In this document: piece by piece, positions 21,401 through 42,560 of the stretch
Numbering within the stretch: position 1 is the stretch's first letter
How the letters are laid out: every line of letters starts with the position of its first letter
Assembly (NCBI GenBank): GCA_004431415.1
Contig: QPMI01000096.1
Span: 124,001-188,000, forward strand
Source: Cyanophora paradoxa
Lineage: Eukaryota; Glaucocystophyceae; Cyanophorales; Cyanophoraceae
DNA: 64,000 bases
Reading direction: 5' to 3'
The notes under the pieces: model-generated
What the model was told of the DNA's origin: nothing
The model's database searches: none
Seen by the model: only the letters and a program-made list of their open reading frames with translations
Position numbers and translations under genes: made by a program

Positions 21401-24400
21401 TACGAGGCGCTGCAGGGGACGTACGAACTGAACAAGGAGTGCCTTCGGTGCGAGCTCAACAGCGTCGCGGCGGATCCCGGGCGGACGGCCTGCGTGCCCT
21501 GCCCCGCTGGGCACGTCTCGACCGCCGACTTCCAGACATGCGTGCCCTGTCCGGTGCGCATCATGTCCCGCATCATATCCCGCAGTGCGGCAAGTTCTCC
21601 GGGCGAATTATAATGACCGGCATGCAGGGTGGCACATACAAAGGCGATGGGGACACCACCTGCGTCCCAGTTCCCGACAACAGGTGATTTAAATTGGTGT
21701 TGTTCGCAACAATGAATCGAACCTTTTGTCTGCGCGTGCACAGCGTCGCTTCCCCGGGCTCTGCCACTTACAAGAACTGCACGGCGGGCTACGTCGCGAA
21801 TCTGGCGAGGACGAGCTGCGTCGCGTGCCGCAAGGTCCGCAAATCAGATCACATTCACATCAGAACACATTGGCGTGACCGAGACGCCCGCGGCCGCCCA
21901 GGGCTCGTACCACGCCAACGGCAGCTGCGAGCTGTGCCCGCTGCACCACGTGGCGCCCCAGGACGCAGCGACCTCCTGCGTCCCGTGCGGCCCAGGCTTC
22001 GTAGCCTCGCCGGACCTCCAGACCTGCCTGCCGTGCGGTGTCGGTCCGCATTTCGCTCTGCTGCGAGCCCCATTCTCGGCGTATCACTTCGAGATTAAAT
22101 CGAATAGTGCTTCTGGGGAGTTGACGTTCGAATTTGAACGATATATCCTTAATGGGTTTTGTGGTTTTGGGCAGGGACGTACCGGTCCGACGAGAACGCA
22201 ACGTGCGAGCCCGCCCCGCCCCGCGCGGTCTCGGGCGGCGCCGCCGCCGCCTGGACGCCGTGCCTGCCGGGCCACGTGCCGAACCAAGTCAAGTCCGAGT
22301 GCCAGCCCTGCCCCACCGGCTCCTACCAGGTCGGCCCTAGATTTTATTGCTTTCACGTTCGTTTCGCCAACTGAACGTGACGGGCGCGACAGGTCGACGA
22401 TCGCTGCGCACTCTGCCCGCTGAACACGCGCGCGTCGGCGCCCGCCAGCGTCAGCTGCGCTGAGTGCCCGGACGGGACGGTCTCCGCCCTCGACGGAGCG
22501 TCCTGCACACGGTAAATACATCTATAAGAGACAATGCATGTGGCCGCGCCGACGCCGGCGATATTCAACTAAATTAATATCGTACAACGGCACATATACA
22601 GGTGCCCTGTCGGAACGTACCGCAGCGGAAACATGACGCACTGCACGGCGGTCCCGGCGCGCTCTGCGGCCGGCGAGGGGAGCGCCGCGTACGAGACGTG
22701 CGACCCCGGCTTTGTACCGAACGCAGCCAGGAGCTTCTGCGAGCCCTGCCCCGCCGGTTCGGATGGATCCTCGCATTCGGAAATCACGCTGGGGGCCAGC
22801 GTGACGTCCCCACAGGCACGTACCAAGCCGAGGACGCGTGCACGGTCTGCCCCTCTAACACGATTGCGAGCGCGCCCGGCAATTGGCAGTGCGAGAAGTG
22901 CGGCGATGGCTTTGCCGCCGCGATCGACAGCCAGTCTTGCATCCGTGCGCCCATTTGTTTTGCTCACGTTTGAGTGCCAGTTGCGATCGTTCTCGGCGCC
23001 TCGCAGCGTGCCAGGGCGGGTACTACCGGTACGAACCGATGCTGGAGTGCATGCCGGTGCCGGACGGCGCGGCTGCGCTCCCGGCCTCGGGGAACTACAC
23101 GGCCTGCGTGCCGGGCGAGGCGCCGAACGCGGAGCTCACGTCGTGCCGGGCGTGCCCCAAGGGAACGGGCGAGTTCGGCTGGCGGTGCAGGGACTGCGCG
23201 GGCAACACGTACGCGCCCGAAGCCGGCACCGCGCAGTGCCTCGCGTGGTGCGTCCCACTGGGCCACGATCTGGCCCCTCTAGATCGTGCAGCTTATTTTC
23301 AAACGCGCGCGCAGTCCTCCCGGCCAGGTAGCGTCGTCAGACCACCAGACGTGCTCCCCTTGCCGTGCGTTGCGGCGTATAGCTTCAGTCGCCGACATCG
23401 ACACCGATTATCTTTAATGCTTTCATTTGAATTTGCAGCCACCGGATCGTCCCGCTCCGTCAACATGTCCGCCTGCCAAGTAGTGCGCCCATTCTTCGAA
23501 TTCGCCATTAAGTTTACCAAAAGCAGAATAAGACGTCGAGCGTTGACCTTCCCTGCAGTGCCCCTTCGGGACCTTCGCCAGCGCTCCGGGCAGGGCGCGC
23601 TGCGACGACTGGTGCGCTCGAGCTTGAGCTTGCTTCCTCCAACTGCGCCGCGATGCCCTCCGGGGCCGTACAACGGTTAATTAAAATCCCGCGGGCGCAG
23701 CCCGCGCGGAACGGAGTCGAAGAGGGACCGTTCCGGCTGCTCGCTGTGCAAGGCGGGGGTGCGCGAGAGGAACGGAACGTGCCTCCCCTGCGAAGACGGA
23801 TCCGTCAGCAAGGTGCCTATAAATAACACTTGCGATTGGCTGTTGGATTTATTCGTGGTCGGCTCTCATGTTGTAATAGGTACCGGGCTCCACGGAGTGT
23901 ACCCCCTGCCCGGACGGGCACTACTCCCTTTCCGACCAGTGCGGTTTCTGCCCTTCTAGATCGCTCGCCAGCTGCGGCCTCATTTCCCGCTCCTCAGCGC
24001 GCGTTGCGAACCGTGCCCCGCTGGCACGATCAAGCCTCGGACCATGAATGTCTGCGTACCCTGCGCTCCGGTGCCCACCATTGGTTTTCGAATGTATTTC
24101 TTTCGAAAGTTTTCGAATTCCGCGCTTGGCAGGGAACGTGGGCCCCCGTCGGCACGCCGGACAAGTGCCTCTCCTGCCCGCTCGGCTCGTACTCCTCCGG
24201 AGACTCCACCAAATGTATTCCTTGCGATAGAGGTACTTCACGAAATATTCCCGTATTTCACACAAGGTCTAATAAGCTAAAAACACGGCTTAATTCAGGC
24301 TTTTACATGGCGAACGGGACCGACTTCTGCCAGAAGGTGATTATAAATAAACTCAACGCAGCCAGCTGAATAGCTTGCAATCGGGCTCACCCTTTCTGTC

Positions 24401-27400
24401 TCCGATTCGCAGTGCCCCGCGAACACGGTGGCTCCGGACGAGGGCGCCGGCGGCGCGTGCGCCCCGTGCCCCGGCGGCTTCACATCGTCGCTGGACCGCC
24501 AGATCTGCCGCCCCTGCCCGCCGGTCCGCCCTCGCCCTCGCGTTGCCCCTGCCCGCCGGCGGCCCCCCGTTTACTTTTTTGTTTAGGGCTACTACCGTCC
24601 GTCGGACGGCGGCGCGGCTCAGTGCCTAAAGTGCGGCGGGGCCGGCGTGTCCCGCTCCGCCGGCGCCGCCTCCTGTGACTCCTGGTGCGGCCGGGCGCCT
24701 TGCGGTCGGCGCCGCGCCGAGGCTTTACTTCTGCGTCGCTGCATCTGACGGCTCCTTTCGCGTTGCAGCCCCCCTGGCCAAGTGCCAAACGAAAACGGCG
24801 CCGAGTGCAAGGGTTCGCCCGTGATCACGCGTCCAACGCGTGTTCAATTCCTTTCGCCGGCCTCTAACGGTCGGCTTCAGCGTGCCCCGATGGCTGGTTC
24901 CCCGATCGCGAGACCGGGAAGTGCCGCCTCTGCCCGCCCCGCACGACCGCGAAGTCCGGAGGTGCCGCCCTTTTCACTAGGCCTCGTGTCGAAGACAGAC
25001 TCAAAATACATACTTAATAAATTTTTTATTTCATCACACATAAAAGGTTGTGTCGATAGAACTAAATTATTAAGATCGATAAGAATTGACTCACGTAGAA
25101 ATGGGTATTCATCAAGCCAGCGCGCGCGCGTTTGCAGAGGCAGCCTGCGCTCTCTGCCCCGCCGGGCACGTCTCCGACGCGGCGCGGACCGCCTGCCGGC
25201 CCTGCCCACCCTCCCAGTACCTTCCCCTCTCCGGGAACGCCACCCAGTGCTTGACCTGCCCCCGTGCGCACACGCCCTTCCCCGTAGCATCCTCCTTGCA
25301 ATTGCCATTTCCCGTCCTCTGACTTGACTCCGCCTTGCAGAAAACTCCGTCTCCTCTTCCCCAGGATCCACCGAGTGCGCCAAGTGCGGCGACGGCTCCG
25401 TGGTCCGTCCCCGAGCTCGATCCGGCCGCCGCAGCTGATTTTGCTCCGACTGATATTGTCGTATCAGTCCGACGAGTCCGGCACCTCGTGCGTCGCCTGC
25501 GCCAAAGGTGCGCTTAACATCAAAGAAGAATAAGTCAAGAAAGGCCGTTATATAATTAACGTTCGCTGATGGCTGTGATAAAATGTTAGGGACGGCCCGG
25601 AACTCCACCCAGGACCGCTGCATGCCCTGGTGCGGCCTTGCTCTTCTCCAAGAACCTAATCGTGCAGATCAGTTCTTGAGCTGAGCTCCCGTATACGTAT
25701 GCGCAGCCCGTCCGGCTTCTACGCGCCCTCGGAGGCCTCCACCTCCTGCCTCGCCTGCCAGGCCACGCAGCTGTGGCGAGTTCGAGCCTCGCTCTCACGC
25801 AAACCACGAGCTTTAATGTAAACATGATTCTGAATCGAACCGCAGCCCCGTGGCGACGGCGGAGCCGGTGGAGGTCGTCGACTTCCGCGCGATCGTCGCG
25901 CAGAGCATCTCGCGGGCTTTCGGCCTGAGCCCGCCCGGCTCGAGCTCGAGTTCGGGATCGACCGCGGCCGCGGCCCGAGTCCGCGGCCGTCGCCTCCTGC
26001 AGGAGCAGCAGACCGGCTTCCTCGCGCGACTGACGGGGACCGACGCGGGCGTCTCGTACCTCACCGAGTCGGTCACCCTCGACACGAACAGCGCCAACGT
26101 CACGCGCGCGGTGCCGCTGTCTCCATCCTCCCTCTCTCCCTCTCCTCTGAATCCTCGCCCGTGGCCAGGAGATCAAGAGCGAGGAGACGGCCGCGGGCCG
26201 CCTCTACGCCGCCCTCGCCCTCCTCGCCGCCGCCGTCGGCCTCCTCCTCGCCCTCGCCGGCTTCGCCCTCTGCTTCTACGTCAAGGTCCGCAAGCAAGCC
26301 TTCTTAAAAGAGCTTATAAATTATCTGTCGCTACTTAAAAGAGCAAGTCCACTTAAGCAAGTCTATAGCTACTTAAAGAGCTCATCTGTCGACGTCGCTG
26401 CATTATATTGTAGCGCGCGCCTGCGCTGCGGCTCGCTAACGCGCCCCCGGCCCGCGCTCGCTCGCTCGCTCGCTCGCTCGCGCAGCTGTCGTCGCGGTTC
26501 ACGTCCGAGGCCGTCATGGCGCAGCGGCGCCTCCGGGTGAGACGTCGGTTCTACATATAAATATAACCAACTCTAGCTAGTTCTTTGATTATTTCGCTCG
26601 CCTTTCTGACTTGCCGTTTTTCGTAGATTCGCAAGCTGGACGTCTTCTACGCGGACGTCATCCGCGGGCAGCGGGCGGCGATCGCCGAGGAGCTGGCGAA
26701 GGAGGCGCTGGCGGAGCGGGCGCCGCTGGTGCCCTCCTCCGACGGGAGCTGCAGCGCCAGCGCCAGCGCCAACGCGAGCGTCTGCGCGTACCCGCACGAG
26801 CCGCCGCGGCTGCCGTCGATCCCGACGTCGACGGCCGATCCCGACAAGGGGCCGACGCCGTCGCCGGAACCGGGCGCGGGTGCGGAGCCGGCGGGGACGG
26901 TCCTGGGCGCTGCCTTCGCACTCGTGGCCGTCGGCCTCGTCGCCGTCGCCGTCGGCTACGCCGTCCTCCAATTCGTGCGCCCGTTTCCCCGTTGGATGTG
27001 GGCCCGTCTCGTCGACTAGCACTGACGGGCCCGGTCGCTCGACTAGGCACTCGCGAACTACAAGGTCATCGAGAGCCTGAACGTGGGGGCGTCCCCCTCG
27101 GAGGCGGAGATCCGCGGCCCCTTCGAGCTCTCCGTTTCCTTCGTCGGCTTCGCCGGTGCGTGCATGCAAAGGCGCCGCAGCTATCCCGGCCTCTCCGCCC
27201 CAGTTAATAATTTTGATCCGCTTCCCGACTCCTCCAGGCCCGTGCGAGGTGCGGCGGCTCAGCGACGCGGCGTCGACGTCGACCGCCCGGAACGCGACGG
27301 CGGACGGCGGTGAGCTTGAGTATATTTGTGCATGCGCGTCGTGGTCCGGGGCTCATAGAGCGCTACTTTGTTTGTCGTTGATTCGGATTCGCATCGTTCG

Positions 27401-29871
27401 AATTCTTATCGATGGAGTCGCAGCGGGTGTGTACATTGCGGTCAGCGGCGTGGCGGTCGCGGTCGACGGCGCCCCGGCACCGACGGCGGAGGCGCGCTAC
27501 GATGCAGCCCAGCGGAGCTGCCTGTGCGCTTCCCGGTCGAATCTTAACTAGCTTTAGACGCTTTATTCATTCTCCGTCGTCGACGACGACGACGGCGCCG
27601 CAGGGTGACGTGGCGCTGCGACGACTGCCGCCTGGCCGCGAGCGAGGCGGCCGTCGACTTCCGCCTCGTCTCCCGCCTCGCCTTCGCCGTCGCGACCAGC
27701 TACCTCGCCCGCGTGCGCTCGACCCGCCTTATAATCTGTAAACCGAAGAGCGATGTTCACGGCTTCTTTCTATGTGGGAGCAGGTGCCGAACTACGCGGC
27801 GGTCGAGGGCCTCGTCTCGCCGAGCGCCGCCGGCCAGTTCACCGTCTTCCGCGGCGTCCGTCCCGTCACGGTTCGAATTCGCCCTCTCCCTCGCGTCCAT
27901 TCGCCCAATATATCAAACACGTGCACATTGTTTCTCGCCCCATCTCTGACTCTTTCTCTCCCTGCAGGTCCCCCTCGCGCTGACGCCCGTCCACTTTGAG
28001 GCGAGCTTAGGCTTAGGCTGTAGCGCCAGAGCCAGCTCTTTAGGGTCGCAATTACCGCAGCGTGAACTGAACGCGCGGGCGCGCGCAGGACTCGCGGGAC
28101 GGGTTGCCGCGGTACGATGTGGCGCTCCGGCCGGCCGACAACCGCGCCGCCGAGCGCAGCGAGGCCTCCTTCGTGCGCACTGCCCACTTAGCTGCTTAAC
28201 CTAGCTATCGAGCTTATATTATATTTAGCTAAAGCTCGTTCTTCCGGCCCGACTGCGCCTTCTGCAGTGCAGCTGACGCCGCGGCCGCCCGCCCCGCCGC
28301 GCGAGCGCGCGCAGGGCCTCTGCTCGATGACGCGGCCGCTCTGGGAGCCCGAGTGCGCCGGCGAGGCCGTCGTCTTCCGCCTCGCGCTGCGCGTCTCGAC
28401 CACCTTCCTCCGCGTCTCCCGCGTCGAGCGGGTGAGCCTCGGGCTCGAGCTCGGGCCGGCCGCGGGGCACCCTCTACGTGACATGATATAAAGCCTCAAG
28501 CCCCCTGAATCTCATGATCACGCGCCCCGCCAGGCGGGGTACCTGGACACGATCGCCGACGTGGCATCCCTCGCCGAGCTCGCCATCCAGGTGACACTCC
28601 GAACACAGACGCAGACACGCGTTCTTTGGATGCGTTCATAAGTCACATATATATGGAAAGATAGATGGAGATGTCGATCATCAAACGCGTTCCTTCAATT
28701 TCATATAATCATCAACTTCAAGCGCTTGCTAGCTTGGGCTCTGGATCTGCTGACCAGGACTTTGCTCACCAGGTGGGGTCGACCCTCGTCCTCGCTTTCT
28801 TTCTCGTGGCGCGCCGCGTCCCGGTCCGCCCCCCCCCCCTCTCCCCCCCGCCCCCCCTCCCTCCCCCCCCCGCCCCCCCCCCCCCCCCCCGCCCTCGCCT
28901 GCAGCTTCCGTTTCCTTTCCTAAAGGGAGAGAGGGCAGGCGTGGAGGCGGTGGCTGGCCAAGGCCGACAAGCTTAAGGACGGCTCTGCGCGAGGCGAATC
29001 CGAACGCAAGGCCAAGGGCCACGGCAAGCGCGGCGAAAGACGGTCGTCGCTGCCGCCGTCGGCGCTCTCGCTGGACTCTGTCACCGTCTTCGAGCTGGGG
29101 CCGGCCGCGTCGGCTTCGCTCGCGACCGCGACGTCGATGTCGACCGGCGAGGGCGAGGGCGGCCGCACCGGCGCCGGTACTACCGGCAGCCTCGGCCTCG
29201 CCCCGGCCGCCCGCGGCCGCCGCCTCCTCTCCGCCGACAGCCTGCTGCCCCCGCGGGCGAGCTCGGGAGCCTCGAATTCCAATCCGGCGTGCATGGCCCC
29301 AAGCGCCCCCCGGCCCCCGTCCCTCCCCCCGCCCGGCCTCTCCAGCCGCCCTCCACACCTCAGCATAGTCATCAAGGACGGCTTTGAGGTGCGGGTACCC
29401 CGCCACTGCGAATTCGATTCGAGTCCGGCCGGCCGACCGGCGAGTGCGCAGGGCGCGCCCTGGGGGCCCCTTCCGAGGCGGCCGGCGCACGCGTCCCGCA
29501 GCGCCCCTTGCTCCCCTCCCACAGAGCCCCTCGCCGCCGCCCGCGGCCCCCAGTCCCTCTCGCCCCTCTCGAGCTGGCCCCCCGCCAGCCCCTTCACCCA
29601 CCAGCCCATCCGGTCCCCTTCGGCCATCGACCTCGGCTCGCGATCGCGCCCCTCCTCTTCAAATCCGACGGGGCCGGACGGGGCGGACCGCCTGTCGGCC
29701 GTCACCGGGAGCCTGCCCCGCGCGCGGTCGCGGTCGGCGGGCTCCGCGGACTCTGCCGCGCTGCGCATGCGGTACGGCCTCGGGATCGGTCCCGGCGCCT
29801 CGCTCGGCGTCCCCTCGCAGCCGCCGCCACCCCCGCGCGGCGGCCGGCCCACCCTGCCGCCGCACGGATAG
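12413..29871 (+). CDS. Giant receptor-like membrane protein with LamG-like and GCC2/GCC3 cysteine repeats (multi-exon)
   Basis: One long chain of exons, most with a GTGCG-type donor and a C/T-rich AG acceptor, all reading as one secreted/membrane protein. The ATG at 12413 starts a signal peptide (VLGLLQLLALGPPLCEA); an in-frame ATG at 12287 is an alternative. Order: N-terminal all-beta region (12.7-13.8 kb), LamG/concanavalin-like domain (14.46-15.46 kb), a long unclassified ectodomain (15.5-19.6 kb), about two dozen ephrin-receptor-like GCC2/GCC3 repeats (19.85-25.79 kb), helix TM1 (exon 26169-26285), helix TM2 (exon 26627-26974), a further domain with Cys and Trp (27.0-28.6 kb), a third hydrophobic segment (about 28.77-28.83 kb) and a Ser/Pro/Arg-rich tail to TAG 29869-29871. 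Likely a surface receptor or adhesion protein. No kinase or other catalytic domain is visible. Several exon joins remain uncertain, and it could be two adjacent genes. Confidence 0.75.
14124..14345 (+). repeat. C-rich low-complexity tract inside the giant gene
   Basis: Long runs of C broken by A or T (CCCCACC and similar) between the exon ending near 14110 and the LamG exon at about 14460. Very likely intronic. A similar polyC tract lies at about 28828-28890. Confidence 0.8.
14459..15456 (+). other. LamG/concanavalin-like lectin domain of the giant protein (four exons)
   Basis: Exons about 14459-14662, 14746-15011, 15127-15159 and 15292-15456, each bounded by AG and GTGCG/GTGCC/GTGAG. Diagnostic strings are PPFTIEAWVKP (first half of a LamG_3-type jelly roll) and GSWTHIAIAVSATHVAAYRN (second half), followed by ASVAGFRVWGGAL, which matches the usual end of the fold. 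This family binds carbohydrate or protein ligands outside the cell. Confidence 0.82.
19853..25790 (+). other. Array of GCC2/GCC3 (ephrin-receptor-like) cysteine-rich repeats
   Basis: Many small exons each encode one or two units of the form C-x2-G-x(Y/F)-x(n)-C-x2-C-P-x-G, for example CTPGYYSPPGSTACLPCPKG near 19880, CAAGEVASMDGRLCFQCPPG near 21090, CPAGHVSTADFQTCVPCP near 21500, and CPLGSYSSGDSTKCIPC near 24180. The last clear one is at about 25710-25775 (GFYAPSEASTSCLAC). I count roughly two dozen. Each unit should carry paired disulfides, giving a long rod outside the membrane. Confidence 0.88.
25843..26974 (+). other. Juxtamembrane region with helices TM1 and TM2 of the giant protein
   Basis: The exon from about 25843 encodes a 90-residue segment with RGRRLLQE and then TGFLARLTGTDAGVSYLTES, resembling juxtamembrane SEA-like sequence of algal surface proteins. 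Exon 26169-26285 (acceptor CAG, donor GTCCGC) encodes AALALLAAAVGLLLALAGFA, a strong membrane helix ending in basic residues. Exon 26486-26536 and exon 26627-26974 follow; the latter ends in a second helix (GTVLGAAFALVAVGLVAVAV). A GCTC microsatellite (26458-26482) sits just before the acceptor of the small exon. Confidence 0.75.
27047..28830 (+). other. Unrecognised domain between TM2 and the third hydrophobic segment
   Basis: Exons near 27047-27155, 27235-27311, 27418-27525, 27600-27715, 27781-27870, 28090-28170, 28265-28435 and 28535-28590 encode a beta-rich, Cys/Trp-containing domain. Marker strings are GPFELSVSFVGF, GVYIAVSGVAVAVDG, VTWRCDDCRLAAS and VSRLAFAVATSYL. It is followed by GSTLVLAFFLVARR (about 28772-28815), a short membrane-like segment. 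I cannot assign it to a known family. Confidence 0.6.
28930..29871 (+). other. Ser/Pro/Arg-rich C-terminal tail of the giant protein
   Basis: The last exon begins around 28930 and runs to TAG 29869-29871. It is basic at first (WLAKADKLKDGSARGESERK), then Ser/Pro/Ala-rich with many possible phosphorylation sites. It fits an intrinsically disordered cytoplasmic tail. The minus-strand ORFs over the same DNA are composition shadows. Confidence 0.7.
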
Positions 29872-30426
29872 ACTGAGAGATCGCTTTCTAGGCCATCTTA
29901 CTAGTTAGTGCGCGCTAGCTAGCCTTTCCAATCTAGCTTAAGATTTAGAGATCGCTACCTTAGTCCGCCGCCGCACAAAAAGAACCGAGGCAAAAAAATT
30001 TGCAAAATGTTTTGGACCCTCGGGGGTCCCTGGCACTCCCTGCAGCTGATGAGCCTGCGAGCCGCGGCCTCGGGGACGCGTACGTCCCCGGCCCCCGCGA
30101 CCGCGGCCCGATCCGGATCGGATCCGGATCCGGGGGCCGGGCCCGGGCCCCGGGGGCCGGGGCGCCGGCACAACCGTTGAACCGCCGCCGCGGCGCCGCG
30201 CGCGGCGCCGCGACGCGCGCGCGCTGCAGCCCCGGCCCGCCGCCGCGCACGTGCATACTATGACACGCGCCGCGCGCGCGCGTTCTACTACCGAACTTAG
30301 TATATACGTATACAGGCTGAGAAATCATACAGCGCGCGCGGCCGCGGAGCCTGCCGCAGTGCGGCCGCCGCCGGGCCGCGGCCGGGCGCCGGCGGAGCGC
30401 CGCCGGGCCGGATCCCGGACTCCGGC
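29872..30426. other. Spacer after the giant gene
   Basis: No supportable gene. GC-rich palindromic stretches (CGGATCCGGATCCGG near 30120, GCGCGCGCG near 30220) and a short AT-rich part at 29880-30010. Confidence 0.55.
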
Positions 30427-30837
30427 CAGGGCTGTCAGCCGGAATATTCCAGCCTGGAACGTTCCCGGAATATTAGAAAATTTTGGGAAAATTTTCGCGT
30501 CCCGTTTGCAGGGGGAAAATTTTAGGAAATTGAATATAGTTTAATGATTATTTTATTCATTTTCATCCCTTTTCTGCGCCCCCTCCCCCCCTTCTGACCC
30601 CACCACGGGCCTTGCATTTCCGTCTCCAAGCTCCAGATGGCTGTATACTGTCTCTCAGAATGCTTGTTGTGATGTTATCTTAGTGCTTCGCAGCTTTGAA
30701 AGGGCGTCTGCGGTGCGCAGCGCACGGTATTGAGAATTTTCCAGGATTTTGTATGGTGGAATATTCCGGGAACGTTCCCGGAATATTCCTCAAAATTTTC
30801 TGGTCCATTTTGGGGGGGTAAAATTTTGACAGCCCTG
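30427..30837. mobile_element. Non-autonomous hAT-type MITE with 8-bp target-site duplication
   Basis: A 411-bp element with perfect 11-bp terminal inverted repeats, CAGGGCTGTCA at 30427-30437 and TGACAGCCCTG at 30827-30837. They are flanked by the 8-bp direct repeat ACTCCGGC (30419-30426 and 30838-30845). The CAGGG terminus with an 8-bp duplication is typical of the hAT superfamily. Both ends also carry subterminal motifs GGAATATTCC and GGAACGTTCC, plausible transposase sites. There is no ORF for a transposase, so it must be moved in trans. Confidence 0.9.
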
Positions 30838-31356
30838 ACTCCGGCCCCGGGGCCGGACTCCCGCCGGAGGCCCGGAGCTCGAGGGCCGTCGACTCGGCGT
30901 CGAGTCGGCGTCGAATGGACTCGAATCGGCGTCGAGGCGCCCCAAGTTCCCCCAACTTGCCTCCAACCAGGCTCCAAGCCCCAAAACTCCGCGCCGGGTC
31001 GAACTCCAGTACCTGCGAGTCGACGAGTACTAGTACGTCTGCATGTGCTGCGAGGCGGCAGTTACCTTGACTAGTGTACCCCCACCGTCCCCGGTACGAC
31101 GTGTTCGCTCTTAGAGGCCGTGTGGCGCCGCGCGGCTTCCAAGCTCCACCTGGCGGCGGTGTGAGCGCGCGCTGCTGCTCGTTCTCTGCATCCGGATTCT
31201 GGAGCAGAGCAGCTCCATCCATACCGGCGACAGAAGCTCAAGCTCCAGCAGCTGAACGCCCTCCAGACCAGCGCCCGCAGCTGGCCCCGTCACCAGACAC
31301 CATTAGTCCGGCGCGTCCAGAATAGCCCACGCAGCGTTGGTAGGCACCGATCAGCG
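30838..31356. other. Spacer and probable promoter/5' UTR of the subtilase gene
   Basis: Starts with the right-hand target duplication of the MITE. Contains repeated GTCGACTCGGCGTCGAGTCGG words (30890-30930). The last ~150 bp before ATG 31357 should contain the 5' UTR; no distinct core promoter is visible. Confidence 0.5.
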
Positions 31357-41208
<9,852 letters not shown>

Positions 41209-42549
41209 GGCTTAGGCTTCGATCAGGCCTTGACTCGGCTCGGCGGCTGGGCCCCCTGCGGGCTTCAAGGCTGCAGCTCGCGCCCTCGCCTTGCAATTGT
41301 ATTCCCGGTATATATGTACCCGTTGGCTTCGCGATCGGCTCCTGTCGCGCGGTCCAGGCTTGCAATTGGACTCCATCTAATTCTTTCCATTCAATTTCGG
41401 GGGTATCATAGTAACGCGACCCCTTTTGCCTTGCGCATGTAAGGTTCCAGACGTTCAGAATTTCTTTGTATCGACATTTTGGGGGGGAGGGGTTTTTCAG
41501 AGTTTATCTGCAGCATTATTTAGTCAGCTAGCCTCGTATTCTATTCCTCAGCGTATGACACCTTCTGTTGCACTGCTCCATTCGGTGATCGTGATGCATA
41601 GTAGTTTAGTGCTTCATGTATATTGCTAGTGGTTCCTTGCATGTTTACTTGAATGCGGACGTCCAGCTGGAAAGTCCGGGCCGGAGACACAGTCGAACGG
41701 GAAACTCGACACCCTAAGCCTCCGCACATGTATCCGGTGATCATGATCATAGTTGACTCCCGGCCTGGCCTCCACTGCGCATGCCGCATCATGATCATGA
41801 CCTACGCAGTGCTGCATGCGCAGGGCGGCCCGCTAGCGCTTGGCCCTGCCGCCCGGGGGCCCGGGGGCCGGGCCGGGGGCCGGCCCGGCCCTGGCCCGCG
41901 CCCGGGGCCGCGGGCCGCGGCGCCGGCCGGGGCCCGGGGCCGGGGCCGGGGCCGGGACCCAGGGGCCCGGGCCCGGGGGCCGGGGGCGGCGGGGCCCGAC
42001 CGGCCTCGACGCCGCCCGATCGCGAGCCGCCCGACTCGGCTATATCGATCGACTCGTACATGTCGAGCTGCAGCCTGCACAGTACTAGTCACTGAGTCTG
42101 CACTGCGGCAGGCGCCGGCAGCTACCGGTACGTACTGAAATCTTTGAGAATTCGAAAAAGCGCCACTGCAGCTGCACGCGCGCGCGGCTAGTACTAGTGG
42201 GTCAGGGGGTAGGTGGATCAGGAGGGGTACGTATGGAAAGCGCATTCGAATTCGTCAAATTCAACGATTCACAAAAAGCAAAACAATTGCAACTGGAGGC
42301 TGCAAGCGTATAGCTAGTCTTTAAGTGTAGCTAGTTTAAAGACCTGAAGGGGGAGCTAGTGCGGCTAATCTGGCGTTGAAAAGGTTGTGATGATAGTTGG
42401 TTGGCCTAGCTAGGCCTGGCCTGGGCCTGGGCGGCCAGCGCCGCGGCCGACATCGATCACGGCTTGTCTAGATCTGGCGTTGAAAAGGTTACGATAGTTG
42501 GTCGGCCTAGCTAGGCCTAGGCTAGGGGGGCCGCCGCGGCCGATCACGG
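41209..42549. other. Spacer between the convergent subtilase and antiporter genes
   Basis: The 3' flanks of two convergent genes. It includes an extremely GC-rich block of GGGCCC/CCCGGG words (about 41840-41995) and palindromic sequence (ATGATCATGATCAT near 41735). No ORF here looks genuine. Confidence 0.55.
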
Positions 42550-42560
42550 TCAGGCCTTGG
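42369..42560 (+). repeat. About 104-bp tandem duplication at the antiporter 3' end
   Basis: TGGCGTTGAAAAGGTT occurs at 42371 and 42475, each followed by a GATAGTTGGT and GGCCTAGCTAGGCCT segment and a GCCGCGGCCGA. The second copy reaches the antiporter stop codon. Confidence 0.75.
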
